A stretch of DNA of 64,000 nucleotides from Bacteroidota bacterium (GTDB lineage Bacteria; Bacteroidota; Bacteroidia; B-17B0; Aurantibacillaceae), in contig JAUXZS010000020.1 of the NCBI GenBank assembly GCA_030692515.1, positions 496,001-560,000 of the forward strand, read 5' to 3'. Each line of letters starts with the position of its first letter. Positions within the stretch are counted from its first letter, which is position 1. Position numbers and translations under genes: made by a program. Below are positions 43,285-51,590 of the stretch, one piece after another. Under the pieces are notes generated by a model. That model was not told where the DNA came from. It made no database searches and worked only from the letters and a program-made list of their open reading frames with translations.

Positions 43285-44178
43285 ATGTCTTTCTTTTCAG
43301 AAATAGCGAATGAATTTTCAAACCAAAACTCCGCGTTTTGGACTTACACAAAAGACAGCTTAAAACATCCAGCTCTTAAAAATGTTTACTACGCGGTTTT
43401 TTTAGCTTACTTTTTTTGTTTTTTTCTTGAAGTTGTTTTACCAAGACAAAGAAAACACGGTGTAATGACTAGGAAAAATTTTTGGCTAGATATTTTTTAC
43501 ATACTATTTAACGATATTCTTTTAAATGTTTTAGGTTTTTTTGCTTTATGCGCAGTAACAGAATTTGTTTTTTTAAAATTCATGCTTCTTTTCGATATAC
43601 ACACTCTTAAAATTATCGATATCACTCACATTAACCCCATCTTTCAAATTTTAATTTTATTTGTTTTACAAGATTTTTGCGAATACGTTGCTCATATTAT
43701 TCTACATCGCTCCAATTTTTTATGGGAGTTTCATAAAATTCATCATGCTCAAGAAGAGCTAGGAGCTGCTTCTACTCGACATTTTCACTGGGTTGAAATG
43801 ATTATTTTTAAACCATTAATTTATATTCCTTTTGCTTTAATTGGATATTCAGCCGTAGATTATTTTTTGTTTCAAATAACTGTACAAAATGTATGGGGCT
43901 TTTTTACTCATTGCAACATTAAAGTAAAGTGGGGCTGGTTAAATTATATTTTTAATACACCAGAAACTCATGCTTGGCATCACGCCAAAAATATTGATAA
44001 AAAATACGGAGTTAATTTTGCTTCAATTTTAAATATCTGGGATTTACTATTTGGTTATTATTATTTACCTAAAGACAAACAGCCTGTATTAGGTGTTGCT
44101 GGCGGTAAAGAGGTTCCTGAGACCTTTTTGGGTCAATTTTTCTATCCCTTCAAAAAAGTTTTTTCCAAAAAAAAGTAA
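43285..44178 (+). CDS. Fatty acid hydroxylase/sterol desaturase family membrane protein
   Basis: 297 aa, with about five transmembrane segments and the eight-His di-iron signature of the family: HIILHRSN (HxxxH), HKIHH, RHFHW and HAWHHAKN. These enzymes hydroxylate or desaturate lipids at the membrane using O2. Bacterial targets include sphingolipid, carotenoid or hopanoid precursors, and this one cannot be assigned. It is 47 bp after the GNAT gene and 132 bp before the aminotransferase. Confidence 0.85.
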   Translation: MSFFSEIANEFSNQNSAFWTYTKDSLKHPALKNVYYAVFLAYFFCFFLEVVLPRQRKHGVMTRKNFWLDIFYILFNDILLNVLGFFALCAVTEFVFLKFMLLFDIHTLKIIDITHINPIFQILILFVLQDFCEYVAHIILHRSNFLWEFHKIHHAQEELGAASTRHFHWVEMIIFKPLIYIPFALIGYSAVDYFLFQITVQNVWGFFTHCNIKVKWGWLNYIFNTPETHAWHHAKNIDKKYGVNFASILNIWDLLFGYYYLPKDKQPVLGVAGGKEVPETFLGQFFYPFKKVFSKKK

Positions 44179-44310
44179 TCAAAGTTTTAGAGTATTTTCA
44201 GTGTTAAAATCATTCAAAACACCAATAATTAACATTGTTTCATTTTATTTAAAAAAACAACTCATTCTAATAAAAATTGTTGTTAAATTTAACGCTACTA
44301 ATATAAAAGT

Positions 44311-45507
44311 ATGACACATCTTTCGGATAGAGTAAACAAAATAAGTGAATCGCAAACAATTGCGATGGCGCGAAAAAGTCGTGAACTTAAAGCAGCAGGA
44401 ATTGACATCATTAGTTTAAGTCTTGGTGAACCCGATTTTACAACTCCACAAATAATTAAAGACACAGCAAAAAAAGCGATTGACGATAATTTTAGCTACT
44501 ACACACACGTTTCGGGATATCTAGAATTAAGAGAAGCTATTTGCGTAAAATTTAAGAGAGATAATAATCTTAGCTATACACCAGATGAAATAGTAGTTTC
44601 AACCGGTGCAAAACAAAGTATTGCTAATGCCGTATTATGTTTAGTAAACCCAGGCGACGAAGTAATTATTCCTGCTCCATTTTGGGTAAGTTATTTAGAG
44701 ATATTAAAACTTGGCGAAGGAGTTCCTGTAATTGTAGATACTAAAATTGAAGCAGATTTTAAAATTACGCCCGAGCAATTAGAAAAAGCAATCACGCCAA
44801 AAACAAGATTAATAATGATAAGCACACCTTGTAATCCAACAGGAAGTGTTTATAGCAAAGCAGAATTAAAAGCTTTAGCAGAAGTTGTTGCAAAACACAA
44901 AGAGCTTTATATTTTAAGCGATGAGATTTATGAACACATAAATTTTATTGGCGGGCACGAAAGTTTTGCTCAATTTGATTTTATTAAGGATAGAGTTATT
45001 ACTATAAACGGTGTATCTAAAGGTTTTGCTATGACCGGCTGGCGTGGTGGAATTATGGCTGCTCCCAAATGGATAGCGCAAGCTAGCGATAAAATGCAAG
45101 GTCAATTTACCTCAGCAACCTGCAGCATTACTCAAAAAGCAATGCATAAAGCAATGGAGTTAGATTATGAAACCTACATTAAACCAATGCGCGATGCTTT
45201 TTTAAAACGTAGAGATTTAGTATTAAGTTTAATGAAAGAAATTCCAGGATTAAAAACTAACGTTCCACAAGGTGCCTTTTATGTTTATCCGGAAGTTACT
45301 TATTACTTCGGGAAAAAATATAAAGATTATGAAATAAAAAATGCAACAGACTTATCTTTATTTTTACTAGACGAAGGTCATTTAGCGCTCGTACCTGGTG
45401 CTGCTTTTGGAGACGACATATACATTCGTTTTTCGTATGCAACAAGCGAAGACAAATTAAAAGAAGCTTTAAAAAGAATGAAAGAAGCTTTAGCAAAACT
45501 TAAATAA
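44311..45507 (+). CDS. PLP-dependent class I aminotransferase (aspartate aminotransferase-like)
   Basis: 398 aa, fold-type I. The Schiff-base Lys is in NGVSKGFAMTGWRGG (Lys about 236), the substrate Arg in the C-terminal YIRFSYATS segment (about 373), and the PLP-binding segments STGAKQSI and STPCNPTGSVYS are intact. The closest type is aspartate aminotransferase of the I-gamma group as found throughout Bacteroidota. It transfers the amino group from aspartate to 2-oxoglutarate, but aromatic or prephenate specificity cannot be excluded. Confidence 0.88.
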   Translation: MTHLSDRVNKISESQTIAMARKSRELKAAGIDIISLSLGEPDFTTPQIIKDTAKKAIDDNFSYYTHVSGYLELREAICVKFKRDNNLSYTPDEIVVSTGAKQSIANAVLCLVNPGDEVIIPAPFWVSYLEILKLGEGVPVIVDTKIEADFKITPEQLEKAITPKTRLIMISTPCNPTGSVYSKAELKALAEVVAKHKELYILSDEIYEHINFIGGHESFAQFDFIKDRVITINGVSKGFAMTGWRGGIMAAPKWIAQASDKMQGQFTSATCSITQKAMHKAMELDYETYIKPMRDAFLKRRDLVLSLMKEIPGLKTNVPQGAFYVYPEVTYYFGKKYKDYEIKNATDLSLFLLDEGHLALVPGAAFGDDIYIRFSYATSEDKLKEALKRMKEALAKLK

Positions 45508-45521
45508 TTTTTGAGATTATA

Positions 45522-46538
45522 ATGAAAAAATTTTCTATAAAAAAAGAACACATTCGTGAAATTTTTAAATCTTTCAATAATTTAAACGTCCTTATTATTG
45601 GTGATGTAATGATTGATAGTTATTTGTGGGGAAAAGTAAATCGCATCTCTCCAGAAGCGCCAGTACCAATTGTTGCTGTAACTAAAAAGGAAAGAAGACT
45701 TGGTGGCGCAGCTAATGTAGCCTTAAACATTCAGGCATTAGGCGCTAACCCTATATTATGCTCTGTAATTGGAGTTGATTATGAAGGACAAGCTTTTTTA
45801 GACCTTTTAAAAACTCAAAAATTAAGTCAAAAAGGTATTTTAAAATGTCGTGATAGAATAACAACAGTAAAAACAAGAGTAATTGGCAACAATTCGCAAC
45901 TTTTAAGAGTTGATGAAGAAGTAGAAAACGAAATTGAAGTTTCAGAAACTCAACAATTAATTACCTTAATTTCGTATATTATTAATCACGATAAAATTGA
46001 CGTTATTATTTTTGAAGATTATAACAAAGGTTTAATAACTCCAAAATTAGTTAGTAAGGTTGTTGAATTAGCTAAAAGCAAAAACATACCTACTTGTGTT
46101 GATCCAAAAACAAAAAACTTTAATATCTACAAAGGCGTAAGCTTATTTAAACCAAATTTAAAAGAACTACGCGAAGGCATTAAAATGGATGTTAGCGCTG
46201 ACAATATCAACGAACTTCAAAGAGCGGTTAGTAGTTTTAGAGTAAAACAAAATGCCGAAACTATTTTAGTTACGTTGGCAGAGAAAGGTGTAATTACCAA
46301 CTCAAGAAAAATAAAAGAACACATTACTGCTCACATTAGAAGTATTGCAGATGTTAGCGGCGCCGGCGATACCGTTATTAGTGTTGCGGCATTGTGTAGA
46401 GCTTTAGAATGTAATGATATTGTAACCGCGGCCTTAGCAAATCTTTCAGGAGGTTTAGTGTGTGAACAAGTTGGCGTTGTTCCTATCAACAAAGAACAAT
46501 TGCTTGAAGAAGCTTTAAAATTAGATTTTATAAAATAA
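45522..46538 (+). CDS. RfaE1/HldE-type PfkB-family sugar kinase (probable heptose-7-phosphate kinase)
   Basis: 338 aa, resembling the kinase domain of HldE (D-glycero-beta-D-manno-heptose-7-phosphate kinase). The N-terminal LIIGDVMIDSYLWG and RLGGAANVALNI motifs, and the C-terminal DVSGAGDTV anion-hole motif (Asp near 277 acts as base) are complete. The nucleotidyltransferase half of fused HldE is absent, so a separate HldE2 protein would be needed. Such kinases feed ADP-heptose for lipopolysaccharide. It overlaps the next start by 1 bp. Confidence 0.85.
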   Translation: MKKFSIKKEHIREIFKSFNNLNVLIIGDVMIDSYLWGKVNRISPEAPVPIVAVTKKERRLGGAANVALNIQALGANPILCSVIGVDYEGQAFLDLLKTQKLSQKGILKCRDRITTVKTRVIGNNSQLLRVDEEVENEIEVSETQQLITLISYIINHDKIDVIIFEDYNKGLITPKLVSKVVELAKSKNIPTCVDPKTKNFNIYKGVSLFKPNLKELREGIKMDVSADNINELQRAVSSFRVKQNAETILVTLAEKGVITNSRKIKEHITAHIRSIADVSGAGDTVISVAALCRALECNDIVTAALANLSGGLVCEQVGVVPINKEQLLEEALKLDFIK

Positions 46539-47266
46539 TGTTACACGATACCGTTACTCCTTATAAAAATGACGATTCTAAAAAAGAACAGGTTGCGCAA
46601 ATGTTTGATAACATTGCCAATCGTTACGACTTTTTAAATAGTCTTTTATCCTTAGGTACTCATAAAGGCTGGCGCAAAAAATGCGTTAACTTATTAAAAA
46701 CAAAAAAACCAAAAGTAATTTTAGATGTAGCTACAGGCACTGGCGACTTTGCAATTGAGTGCGCTAAATTAAATCCCGAAAAAATTATTGGCATTGATAT
46801 TAGCGATGGCATGATGCAATTTGGAAGAGAGAAATTAAAAAAGCTAAAACTAGAATCTTTAATTACTCTCGAAAATGGAAATGCAGAAACCGTTGCCTTC
46901 CCTGATAATACTTTTGACGCGATAGTTGTTGGTTTTGGTGTTCGTAATTTTCAAAATTTAGAAATAGGTTTAGATAATTTGTACCGCATTTTAAAACCAG
47001 GCGGACAACTTGTGATACTTGAGTTTGCCTACCCTACGAATTGGTTTATTAAAGGATTTTATAATTTTTATTTTTCATACATCACACCTTTAGTGGGGAA
47101 AATATTCTCCAATGATAATCGTGCTTACACTTATTTAACAGAGAGTGTAAAAGCATTTCCAAACAACGAAAAATTTGTTGCCATTTTAAATAAATTAAAA
47201 TTTAAAAACACCAATTTTAAAAGTTTAAGCTTTGGTGTAGCAGCAATTTATTACGCTGAGAAATAG
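46538..47266 (+). CDS. ubiE: Demethylmenaquinone methyltransferase
   Basis: 242 aa SAM-dependent C-methyltransferase, the last step of menaquinone synthesis (MenG/UbiE). Motif I VILDVATGTGDFAIECA (about 61-77), post-motif acidic IGIDISDGMM, the signature GFGVRNFQNLEIGLDNLYRILKPGG, and the RYDFLNSLLSLGTH N-terminal segment are all classic. Coupled start with the kinase gene. In a Bacteroidota genome the product is menaquinone, not ubiquinone, so the name menG is also used. Confidence 0.95.
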   Translation: MLHDTVTPYKNDDSKKEQVAQMFDNIANRYDFLNSLLSLGTHKGWRKKCVNLLKTKKPKVILDVATGTGDFAIECAKLNPEKIIGIDISDGMMQFGREKLKKLKLESLITLENGNAETVAFPDNTFDAIVVGFGVRNFQNLEIGLDNLYRILKPGGQLVILEFAYPTNWFIKGFYNFYFSYITPLVGKIFSNDNRAYTYLTESVKAFPNNEKFVAILNKLKFKNTNFKSLSFGVAAIYYAEK

Positions 47267-47284
47267 TTTTATTATTAAACATTT

Positions 47285-47308
47285 CGCAGAATTACAAATT
47301 CTTTGCCG
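47285..47308. repeat. Palindromic repeat, CGCAGAATTACAAATTCT family, copy 1
   Basis: An imperfect palindrome with core AGAATTACAAATTCT. The second copy, 47423-47441, is a perfect version, so this is one with a decayed right arm. Confidence 0.7.
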
Positions 47309-47312
47309 CAGA

Positions 47313-47378
47313 CATTGTCATGCTGACGGAGGGAGCATCCGTTCTAGCCCAGATTCCTCATTCTTCGGAATGACAATT
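47313..47378. repeat. TGTCATGCTGACGG...GGAATGACAAT element, copy 1
   Basis: ATTGTCAT at the left and ATGACAAT at the right are perfect 8-base inverted ends; the inner arms GGGAGCATCC and GATTCCTC pair imperfectly. The same element occurs at 63375-63430, suggesting a mobile or REP-like family. Confidence 0.75.
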
Positions 47379-47422
47379 GGATTAAACATTCATTTAAATT
47401 GATATAAGAAAATGAACCTTCA

Positions 47423-47441
47423 GCAGAATTACAAATTCTGC
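47423..47441. repeat. Palindromic repeat GCAGAATTACAAATTCTGC, copy 2
   Basis: A palindrome of 19 bases with arms GCAGAATT and AATTCTGC around a 3-base centre. A near copy lies at 47285-47308. Confidence 0.75.
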
Positions 47442-47517
47442 GGAACAGGGGTTCTTTAAAACGGGATTCAATATACCTGTACGAAAATAATTTAAGTTCT
47501 TTTAGTATATTTATATA

Positions 47518-48465
47518 ATGAAATGGATAATTTTTAATTTATATTTTTTATTAATTGCACTTAATTTCCACGCTCAGGAAAAGAATGATTTCTTTTATTT
47601 TCAAACTTGCTACAATATTTCAAAAACAAAAAAAATAGATAAAGAAGTAGAAAAATATTTTAAAGCTATCGGGAAATTACAGCCTAAAGTTTATATCTAC
47701 TTTTCTGATATTGCTTATTATTATCTTGAAAGACAAAATTACAATAAAGCATACCTCTATATGGTAAAGGCTATTGAACATGGATTGTCGTTTGAAATGA
47801 CGCGTGATTTTGAGATAAATAATTTTGATGAGAAACACAAACTATTGATTCAAAAAAAATTTCTTGAAAATCGTAGTAAAACCATAAACTATTTTTATAC
47901 ACACGGAAGTGGTGATTTAATGAAATTTTTATTTATTAGAGACCTCTTCACTTCTGACCAAACTGCCAGACAACAGCTGGATTTTGCAGGTTACAAAAAT
48001 AAGACTGCATGGAATTATATTGGCTACGTTGATTCTTTAAATATGGATACTTTAGTGAAATTTATTAAAGCTTTTGGCATGGTTAATGAATCAAATGTTG
48101 GAGGTGATGCGCTATTGAATATATTATTACTTCATTTAAAAAGATACGACAATGAGTACCTAGATTCCTGCATTAAAGATAATTGTGCTAAACATTTGCT
48201 GCATCCTGACTTTTACACACTTGCTATAGATCAAGCGCTGAAAGAAGGTTCTACACTTTATGGCACTTTTGATATTACTGACACAACTATTTTTTTAGAC
48301 ATAAAAAATTTGGATAGTTTAAGAAATTCAGTTGGATTAGCAAGTCTTTACGAGCAGTCTTTATACCAAACGTTTAATTTACCAAAGAATTACATTATTC
48401 CTGATAACCTGAAAAGGAAATATGAAAAATTTTTATTGGAGATTGAAAGAAAAACAAGAAAATGA
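47518..48465 (+). CDS. Exported hypothetical protein (TPR-like N-terminus, DUF6624-like C-terminus)
   Basis: 315 aa with a signal peptide (about 1-20). The N-terminal half shows a TPR-like helix pair (YIYFSDIAYYYLERQNYNKAYLYMVKAI, about 60-87). The C-terminal half has the pattern RDLFTSDQTAR..., DSLNMDTLVKFIKAFG, NVGGDALLNILLLHL and LYGTF, which resembles DUF6624 proteins of Bacteroidota whose role is unknown. Its stop overlaps the next start by 4 bp, so the pair is an operon between two repeat islands. Confidence 0.7.
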   Translation: MKWIIFNLYFLLIALNFHAQEKNDFFYFQTCYNISKTKKIDKEVEKYFKAIGKLQPKVYIYFSDIAYYYLERQNYNKAYLYMVKAIEHGLSFEMTRDFEINNFDEKHKLLIQKKFLENRSKTINYFYTHGSGDLMKFLFIRDLFTSDQTARQQLDFAGYKNKTAWNYIGYVDSLNMDTLVKFIKAFGMVNESNVGGDALLNILLLHLKRYDNEYLDSCIKDNCAKHLLHPDFYTLAIDQALKEGSTLYGTFDITDTTIFLDIKNLDSLRNSVGLASLYEQSLYQTFNLPKNYIIPDNLKRKYEKFLLEIERKTRK

Positions 48466-49016
48466 TAAATAAAAAAACAAGCATACTGTTGATTGTAATG
48501 TTATTTACCGAACTTTGCTTTGCACAAAAACTTGATTTTAAATCATTTTTGATAAATAACAAATTTGTTTTAATTAAAATCATGTACAATAACTATAATC
48601 ATACAGCAGACATCGACGCAGGTGTTGTTTATCCTCGAAATTGTACATATAGAGCCAAATTCGAAATGCGCGCCATAATTTACGATACATTAAAAGTAGA
48701 ACATAAAAAATTATTAAAAAACTTAAAATTTAGCGTGAAAGATACAGTGTTAATTTACGATTGGGATCAAGAAACGGATCCATTTCCGGCTAATGTTGCC
48801 GCCTGCAAATTTAAATATTTCGCAGCCGACTCTACTCTTATTTTTTTTAACGCTCAGGATATTTCACGCAATTATAAGCTTTATAAAGCCAGTATGCCTT
48901 TACGAAAATTTAAATTAATAAATTTGGAAAAAGACCGTTTTACTCTGCTAGATAAAGATTTTACAGACGTAAGGAGGACTTACATTTTCAAAAAAAGACA
49001 AAGTAAATTTAACTGA
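48462..49016 (+). CDS. Hypothetical exported protein
   Basis: 184 aa with a short signal peptide (about 1-20, LCFAQ). The rest is beta-rich with no family that I recognise. ATGA overlap with the preceding gene implies coupled translation. Codon use and base composition match its neighbours, so there is no sign of recent transfer. Function unknown. Confidence 0.65.
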   Translation: MINKKTSILLIVMLFTELCFAQKLDFKSFLINNKFVLIKIMYNNYNHTADIDAGVVYPRNCTYRAKFEMRAIIYDTLKVEHKKLLKNLKFSVKDTVLIYDWDQETDPFPANVAACKFKYFAADSTLIFFNAQDISRNYKLYKASMPLRKFKLINLEKDRFTLLDKDFTDVRRTYIFKKRQSKFN

Positions 49017-49136
49017 CATCATTTCGGAGAACTGTTTAAATAATTTATGTTTTCTCAGCCTGGAATGTGATAAAGTGGCAATCACAAACACAGTATAAAA
49101 GATTGCTTCAGCCTTCGAAATAATTGAGAGAGGCTT

Positions 49137-49165
49137 CGCAATGACGACAGTACTCCGTCATTGCG
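49137..49165. repeat. Facing half-elements CGCAATGACG / CGTCATTGCG
   Basis: CGCAATGACG (49137-49146) and CGTCATTGCG (49156-49165) form a perfect 10-base inverted pair, the same ends as the element at 7668-7745 (TCATTGCGAGG). This shows two elements in head-to-head position. Confidence 0.75.
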
Positions 49166-49177
49166 AGGAACGAAGCA

Positions 49178-49193
49178 CCCGATAGCTATCGGG
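49178..49193. repeat. Palindrome CCCGATAGCTATCGGG, copy 2
   Basis: A perfect 16-base palindrome identical in its 14-base core to 6622-6635. It is inside the direct-repeat unit. Confidence 0.8.
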
Positions 49194-49267
49194 TCTCAAA
49201 CACAGTATTAAAGATTGCTTCAGCCTTCGAAATAATTTAGAAAAAATATTTTCAAGAACACTACATT

Positions 49268-49304
49268 TCCTCCTCCGCCCTTCGGGCACCTCCTCAAGAG
49301 GAGG
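49268..49304. repeat. Palindromic repeat TCCTCCTC...GAGGAGGA
   Basis: TCCTCCTC at 49268 and GAGGAGGA near 49304 are inverted, with an inner GCCCTTCGGGC hairpin. It has the form of a REP unit. Confidence 0.6.
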
Positions 49305-49391
49305 ATAGACGACTTCTCGATACGTCTTGTGAAAAGCAAGCCTACTCGAAGAGACAGCAATTTTGAACTTTTCATTATTTTATCTTGTTAG

Positions 49392-49420
49392 ACCTTCAAG
49401 GTTTTTAAAACCTTGAAGGT
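49392..49420. repeat. Palindrome ACCTTCAAGG...CCTTGAAGGT
   Basis: ACCTTCAAGG (49392-49401) faces CCTTGAAGGT (49411-49420) across TTTTTAAAA. Another unrelated palindrome family in this island. Confidence 0.75.
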
Positions 49421-49461
49421 TTACAGCTCGATATTATAATGCTACGTCAGGTTTATAAACC

Positions 49462-49496
49462 AAAAAAAATCCCTCCGGTTTTCACCGAAGGGATTT
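49462..49496 (-). terminator. Terminator of dnaK
   Basis: AAATCCCT (49467-49474) and AGGGATTT (49489-49496) pair, with inner CGGT/ACCG. Read on the minus strand, the hairpin is followed by a T-run (from AAAAAAA at 49462-49468). It lies 24 bases after the dnaK stop. Confidence 0.85.
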
Positions 49497-49519
49497 CTTA
49501 CATACATATAAACCAAAAA

Positions 49520-51430
49520 TTATTTTACTTCTTCAAAATCAACATCGGTTACGTTTTCGCCGTTTGCTTGCCCACTATCTTGCCCTTCAGCATTTGGGTT
49601 AGCATTTGCGTTTTCGCCGCCAGTTTGTTGTTGCGCCTTATACATATCTTCGCTAGCTGCACTCCATAAAGTATTAATACTTGCTAAAGCTGCGTCTATT
49701 TTAGAGATGTCTTTTGAAGCATGCGCTGCTTTTAATTCAGTTAACGCGCTTTCAATTGGTGCTTTTTTCTCTGCAGGAATTTTATCGCCAAACTCTTTTA
49801 ATTGTTTTTCTGTTTGGAAAATCATCGCATCAGCCTCATTCAATTTATCAACTTCTTCTTTCGCTTTTTTATCTGAATCAGCATTTAATTCCGCTTCGCG
49901 TTTCATACGGTCAATTTCTTCTTGACTTAATCCACTCTTCGCTTCAATACGAATGTTATGAGATTTACCAGTTGCTTTATCTTTTGCGCTTACATTTAAA
50001 ATACCATTTGCATCAATATCAAAAGTTACTTCAATTTGAGGAACACCACGTTGTGCTGGAGGTAAACCATCTAAGTTAAATTCTCCTAACTTACGGTTAT
50101 CTTTTGCCATTGGACGCTCACCTTGAAAAACAACAATCTGAACAGAAGGTTGATTATCTGCAGCGGTACTAAAATCTTGCGATTTTTTTGTTGGTATAGT
50201 TGTGTTAGACTCAATTAATTTTGTGAAAACACCACCCATTGTTTCGATACCTAATGATAAAGGAGTAACATCTAACAACAATACATCTTTTACTTCTCCG
50301 GTTAAAACACCACCTTGAATAGCTGCACCTAATGCAACAACCTCATCTGGGTTAACACCTTTATTTGGTGATTTTCCAAAGAATTTTTCTACTGCTGCTT
50401 GAACTGCAGGTATACGAGTTGAACCACCTACTAAAATAATTTCATCTACTTCAGAAGTTGATAAGCCTGCATTTTTTAATGCTGAAATACAAGGCTTAAT
50501 AGTACGTTGAATTAAACTATCTGCTAATTGCTCAAATTTTGCACGTGTTAAACTTTTAACTAAGTGTTTTGGCATACCATTAACTGGCATAATATATGGC
50601 AAGTTAATTTCTGTAGTAGTTGTGTTAGATAATTCAATCTTAGCTTTTTCTGCAGCTTCTTTTAAACGTTGTAAAGCCATTGGGTCTTTACGTAAATCTA
50701 AACCTTCATCTTTTAAAAACTCTTCTGCTAACCAATCAATAATTACTTGGTCAAAATCATCACCACCTAAGTGAGTATCACCATCGGTACTTTTAACTTC
50801 AAACACACCATCACCTAATTCAAGAACAGACACGTCATGAGTTCCACCACCACAATCAAACACTACTAATTTTATATCTTTTCCTTTTTTATCCATACCA
50901 TAAGCTAAAGCAGCTGCGGTTGGTTCGTTAATGATACGTTTTACATTTAATCCTGCTATTTCGCCAGCTTCTTTAGTAGCTTGACGTTGAGCATCATTAA
51001 AATATGCCGGAACAGTAATTACTGCATCCGTTACTTCAGTTCCTAAAAAATCTTCTGCTGTTTTTTTCATTTTTTGCAAAATGATAGCTGAAATTTCTTG
51101 AGGAGTATATTTTCTTCCATCAATTTCAACACGTGGCGTATTGTTATCGCCTTTAACTACTTTATAAGGTACTCGTCCTACTTCACCACTAACTTCATCA
51201 AAAGTATGCCCCATAAAACGTTTAATTGAATAAACTGTTTTAGTTGGATTTGTGATAGCTTGACGTTTTGCAGGATCTCCCACTTTTCTTTCGCCACCTT
51301 CTACAAAAGCCACAACAGATGGTGTTGTACGCTTACCTTCATTATTTGGTATAACCACAGCTTCATTACCTTCCATAACTGATACACAGCTATTTGTGGT
51401 TCCTAAATCTATTCCTATAATTTTTCCCAT
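49520..51430 (-). CDS. dnaK: Molecular chaperone DnaK (Hsp70)
   Basis: 636 aa ATPase chaperone, full length. The N-terminal ATPase has [12 protein letters not shown] (about 4-15), the [16 protein letters not shown] segment and the [10 protein letters not shown] motif (about 340-349). The substrate-binding domain starts after [14 protein letters not shown], and the C-terminal tail ends with [13 protein letters not shown], the EEVD-like motif of bacterial DnaK. No dnaJ or grpE is next to it, so the gene is separate from the rest of the chaperone set. Confidence 0.98.
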   Translation of the reverse strand: MGKIIGIDLGTTNSCVSVMEGNEAVVIPNNEGKRTTPSVVAFVEGGERKVGDPAKRQAITNPTKTVYSIKRFMGHTFDEVSGEVGRVPYKVVKGDNNTPRVEIDGRKYTPQEISAIILQKMKKTAEDFLGTEVTDAVITVPAYFNDAQRQATKEAGEIAGLNVKRIINEPTAAALAYGMDKKGKDIKLVVFDCGGGTHDVSVLELGDGVFEVKSTDGDTHLGGDDFDQVIIDWLAEEFLKDEGLDLRKDPMALQRLKEAAEKAKIELSNTTTTEINLPYIMPVNGMPKHLVKSLTRAKFEQLADSLIQRTIKPCISALKNAGLSTSEVDEIILVGGSTRIPAVQAAVEKFFGKSPNKGVNPDEVVALGAAIQGGVLTGEVKDVLLLDVTPLSLGIETMGGVFTKLIESNTTIPTKKSQDFSTAADNQPSVQIVVFQGERPMAKDNRKLGEFNLDGLPPAQRGVPQIEVTFDIDANGILNVSAKDKATGKSHNIRIEAKSGLSQEEIDRMKREAELNADSDKKAKEEVDKLNEADAMIFQTEKQLKEFGDKIPAEKKAPIESALTELKAAHASKDISKIDAALASINTLWSAASEDMYKAQQQTGGENANANPNAEGQDSGQANGENVTDVDFEEVK

Positions 51431-51514
51431 TTTATTTATTTTTATTTAGTTTGTCTATTTATTTGATTAGTGTATCTCAATTAATATGCCAAAGGAAATC
51501 AGCTAAAAATTAGC

Positions 51515-51525
51515 GACAACCTGTC
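51515..51525 (-). promoter_or_regulatory. Palindrome GACAACCTGTC upstream of dnaK
   Basis: GACA-ACC-TGTC (reading the plus strand) is a perfect 4-base inverted repeat with a 3-base centre, 85 bases before the dnaK ATG. Position and shape fit a heat-shock operator or promoter element; the regulator is not identified. Confidence 0.3.
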
Positions 51526-51590
51526 ACATTAACCCCTAAAAAAGGCAACAAAATGACGTAAATAAATGATGGGTTTGCGAAAAAGGCAGT

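Larger units (their letters stand above)
47267..47517. other. Intergenic region with two inverted-repeat families
   Basis: About 250 bases holding three repeat copies: CGCAGAATTACAAATTCTTTG (47285-47305 region), the TGTCATGC... element (47313-47378) and GCAGAATTACAAATTCTGC (47423-47441). The last 60 bases are AT-rich and include TATATTTA just before the next ATG. No gene is seen. Confidence 0.75.
49085..49237. repeat. 41-bp direct repeat pair (49085-49125 and 49197-49237)
   Basis: Two copies of a 41-base sequence beginning CAAACACAGTAT and ending CGAAATAATT, with one mismatch, on either side of the CGCAATGACG/CGTCATTGCG hairpin and CCCGATAGCTATCGGG. The pattern suggests a duplication or a composite repeat unit. 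Confidence 0.8.
49017..49519. other. Repeat-mosaic intergenic region between a hypothetical gene and dnaK
   Basis: 503 bases with no supported gene. It contains a tandem-like direct repeat of about 41 bases, half-elements of the TCATTGCGAGG family, the CCCGATAGCTATCGGG palindrome, a CCTCCTC/GAGGAGG palindrome, a CTTCTCGATACG...CTCGAAGAG palindrome, an ACCTTCAAGG palindrome, and the dnaK terminator. Confidence 0.8.

Noticed and set aside
44093-44314. Small frame after the fatty acid hydroxylase gene
   Set aside because: It overlaps the end of the hydroxylase in another frame, and its latter half is AT-rich leader DNA of the aminotransferase gene.
49017-49519. CRISPR array
   Set aside because: The repeats are palindromes of several unrelated families and one direct pair, without regular spacers or cas genes.
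49714-50079. Plus-strand frames within dnaK
   Set aside because: Leu- and Gln-rich shadow frames on the opposite strand of a highly conserved gene.
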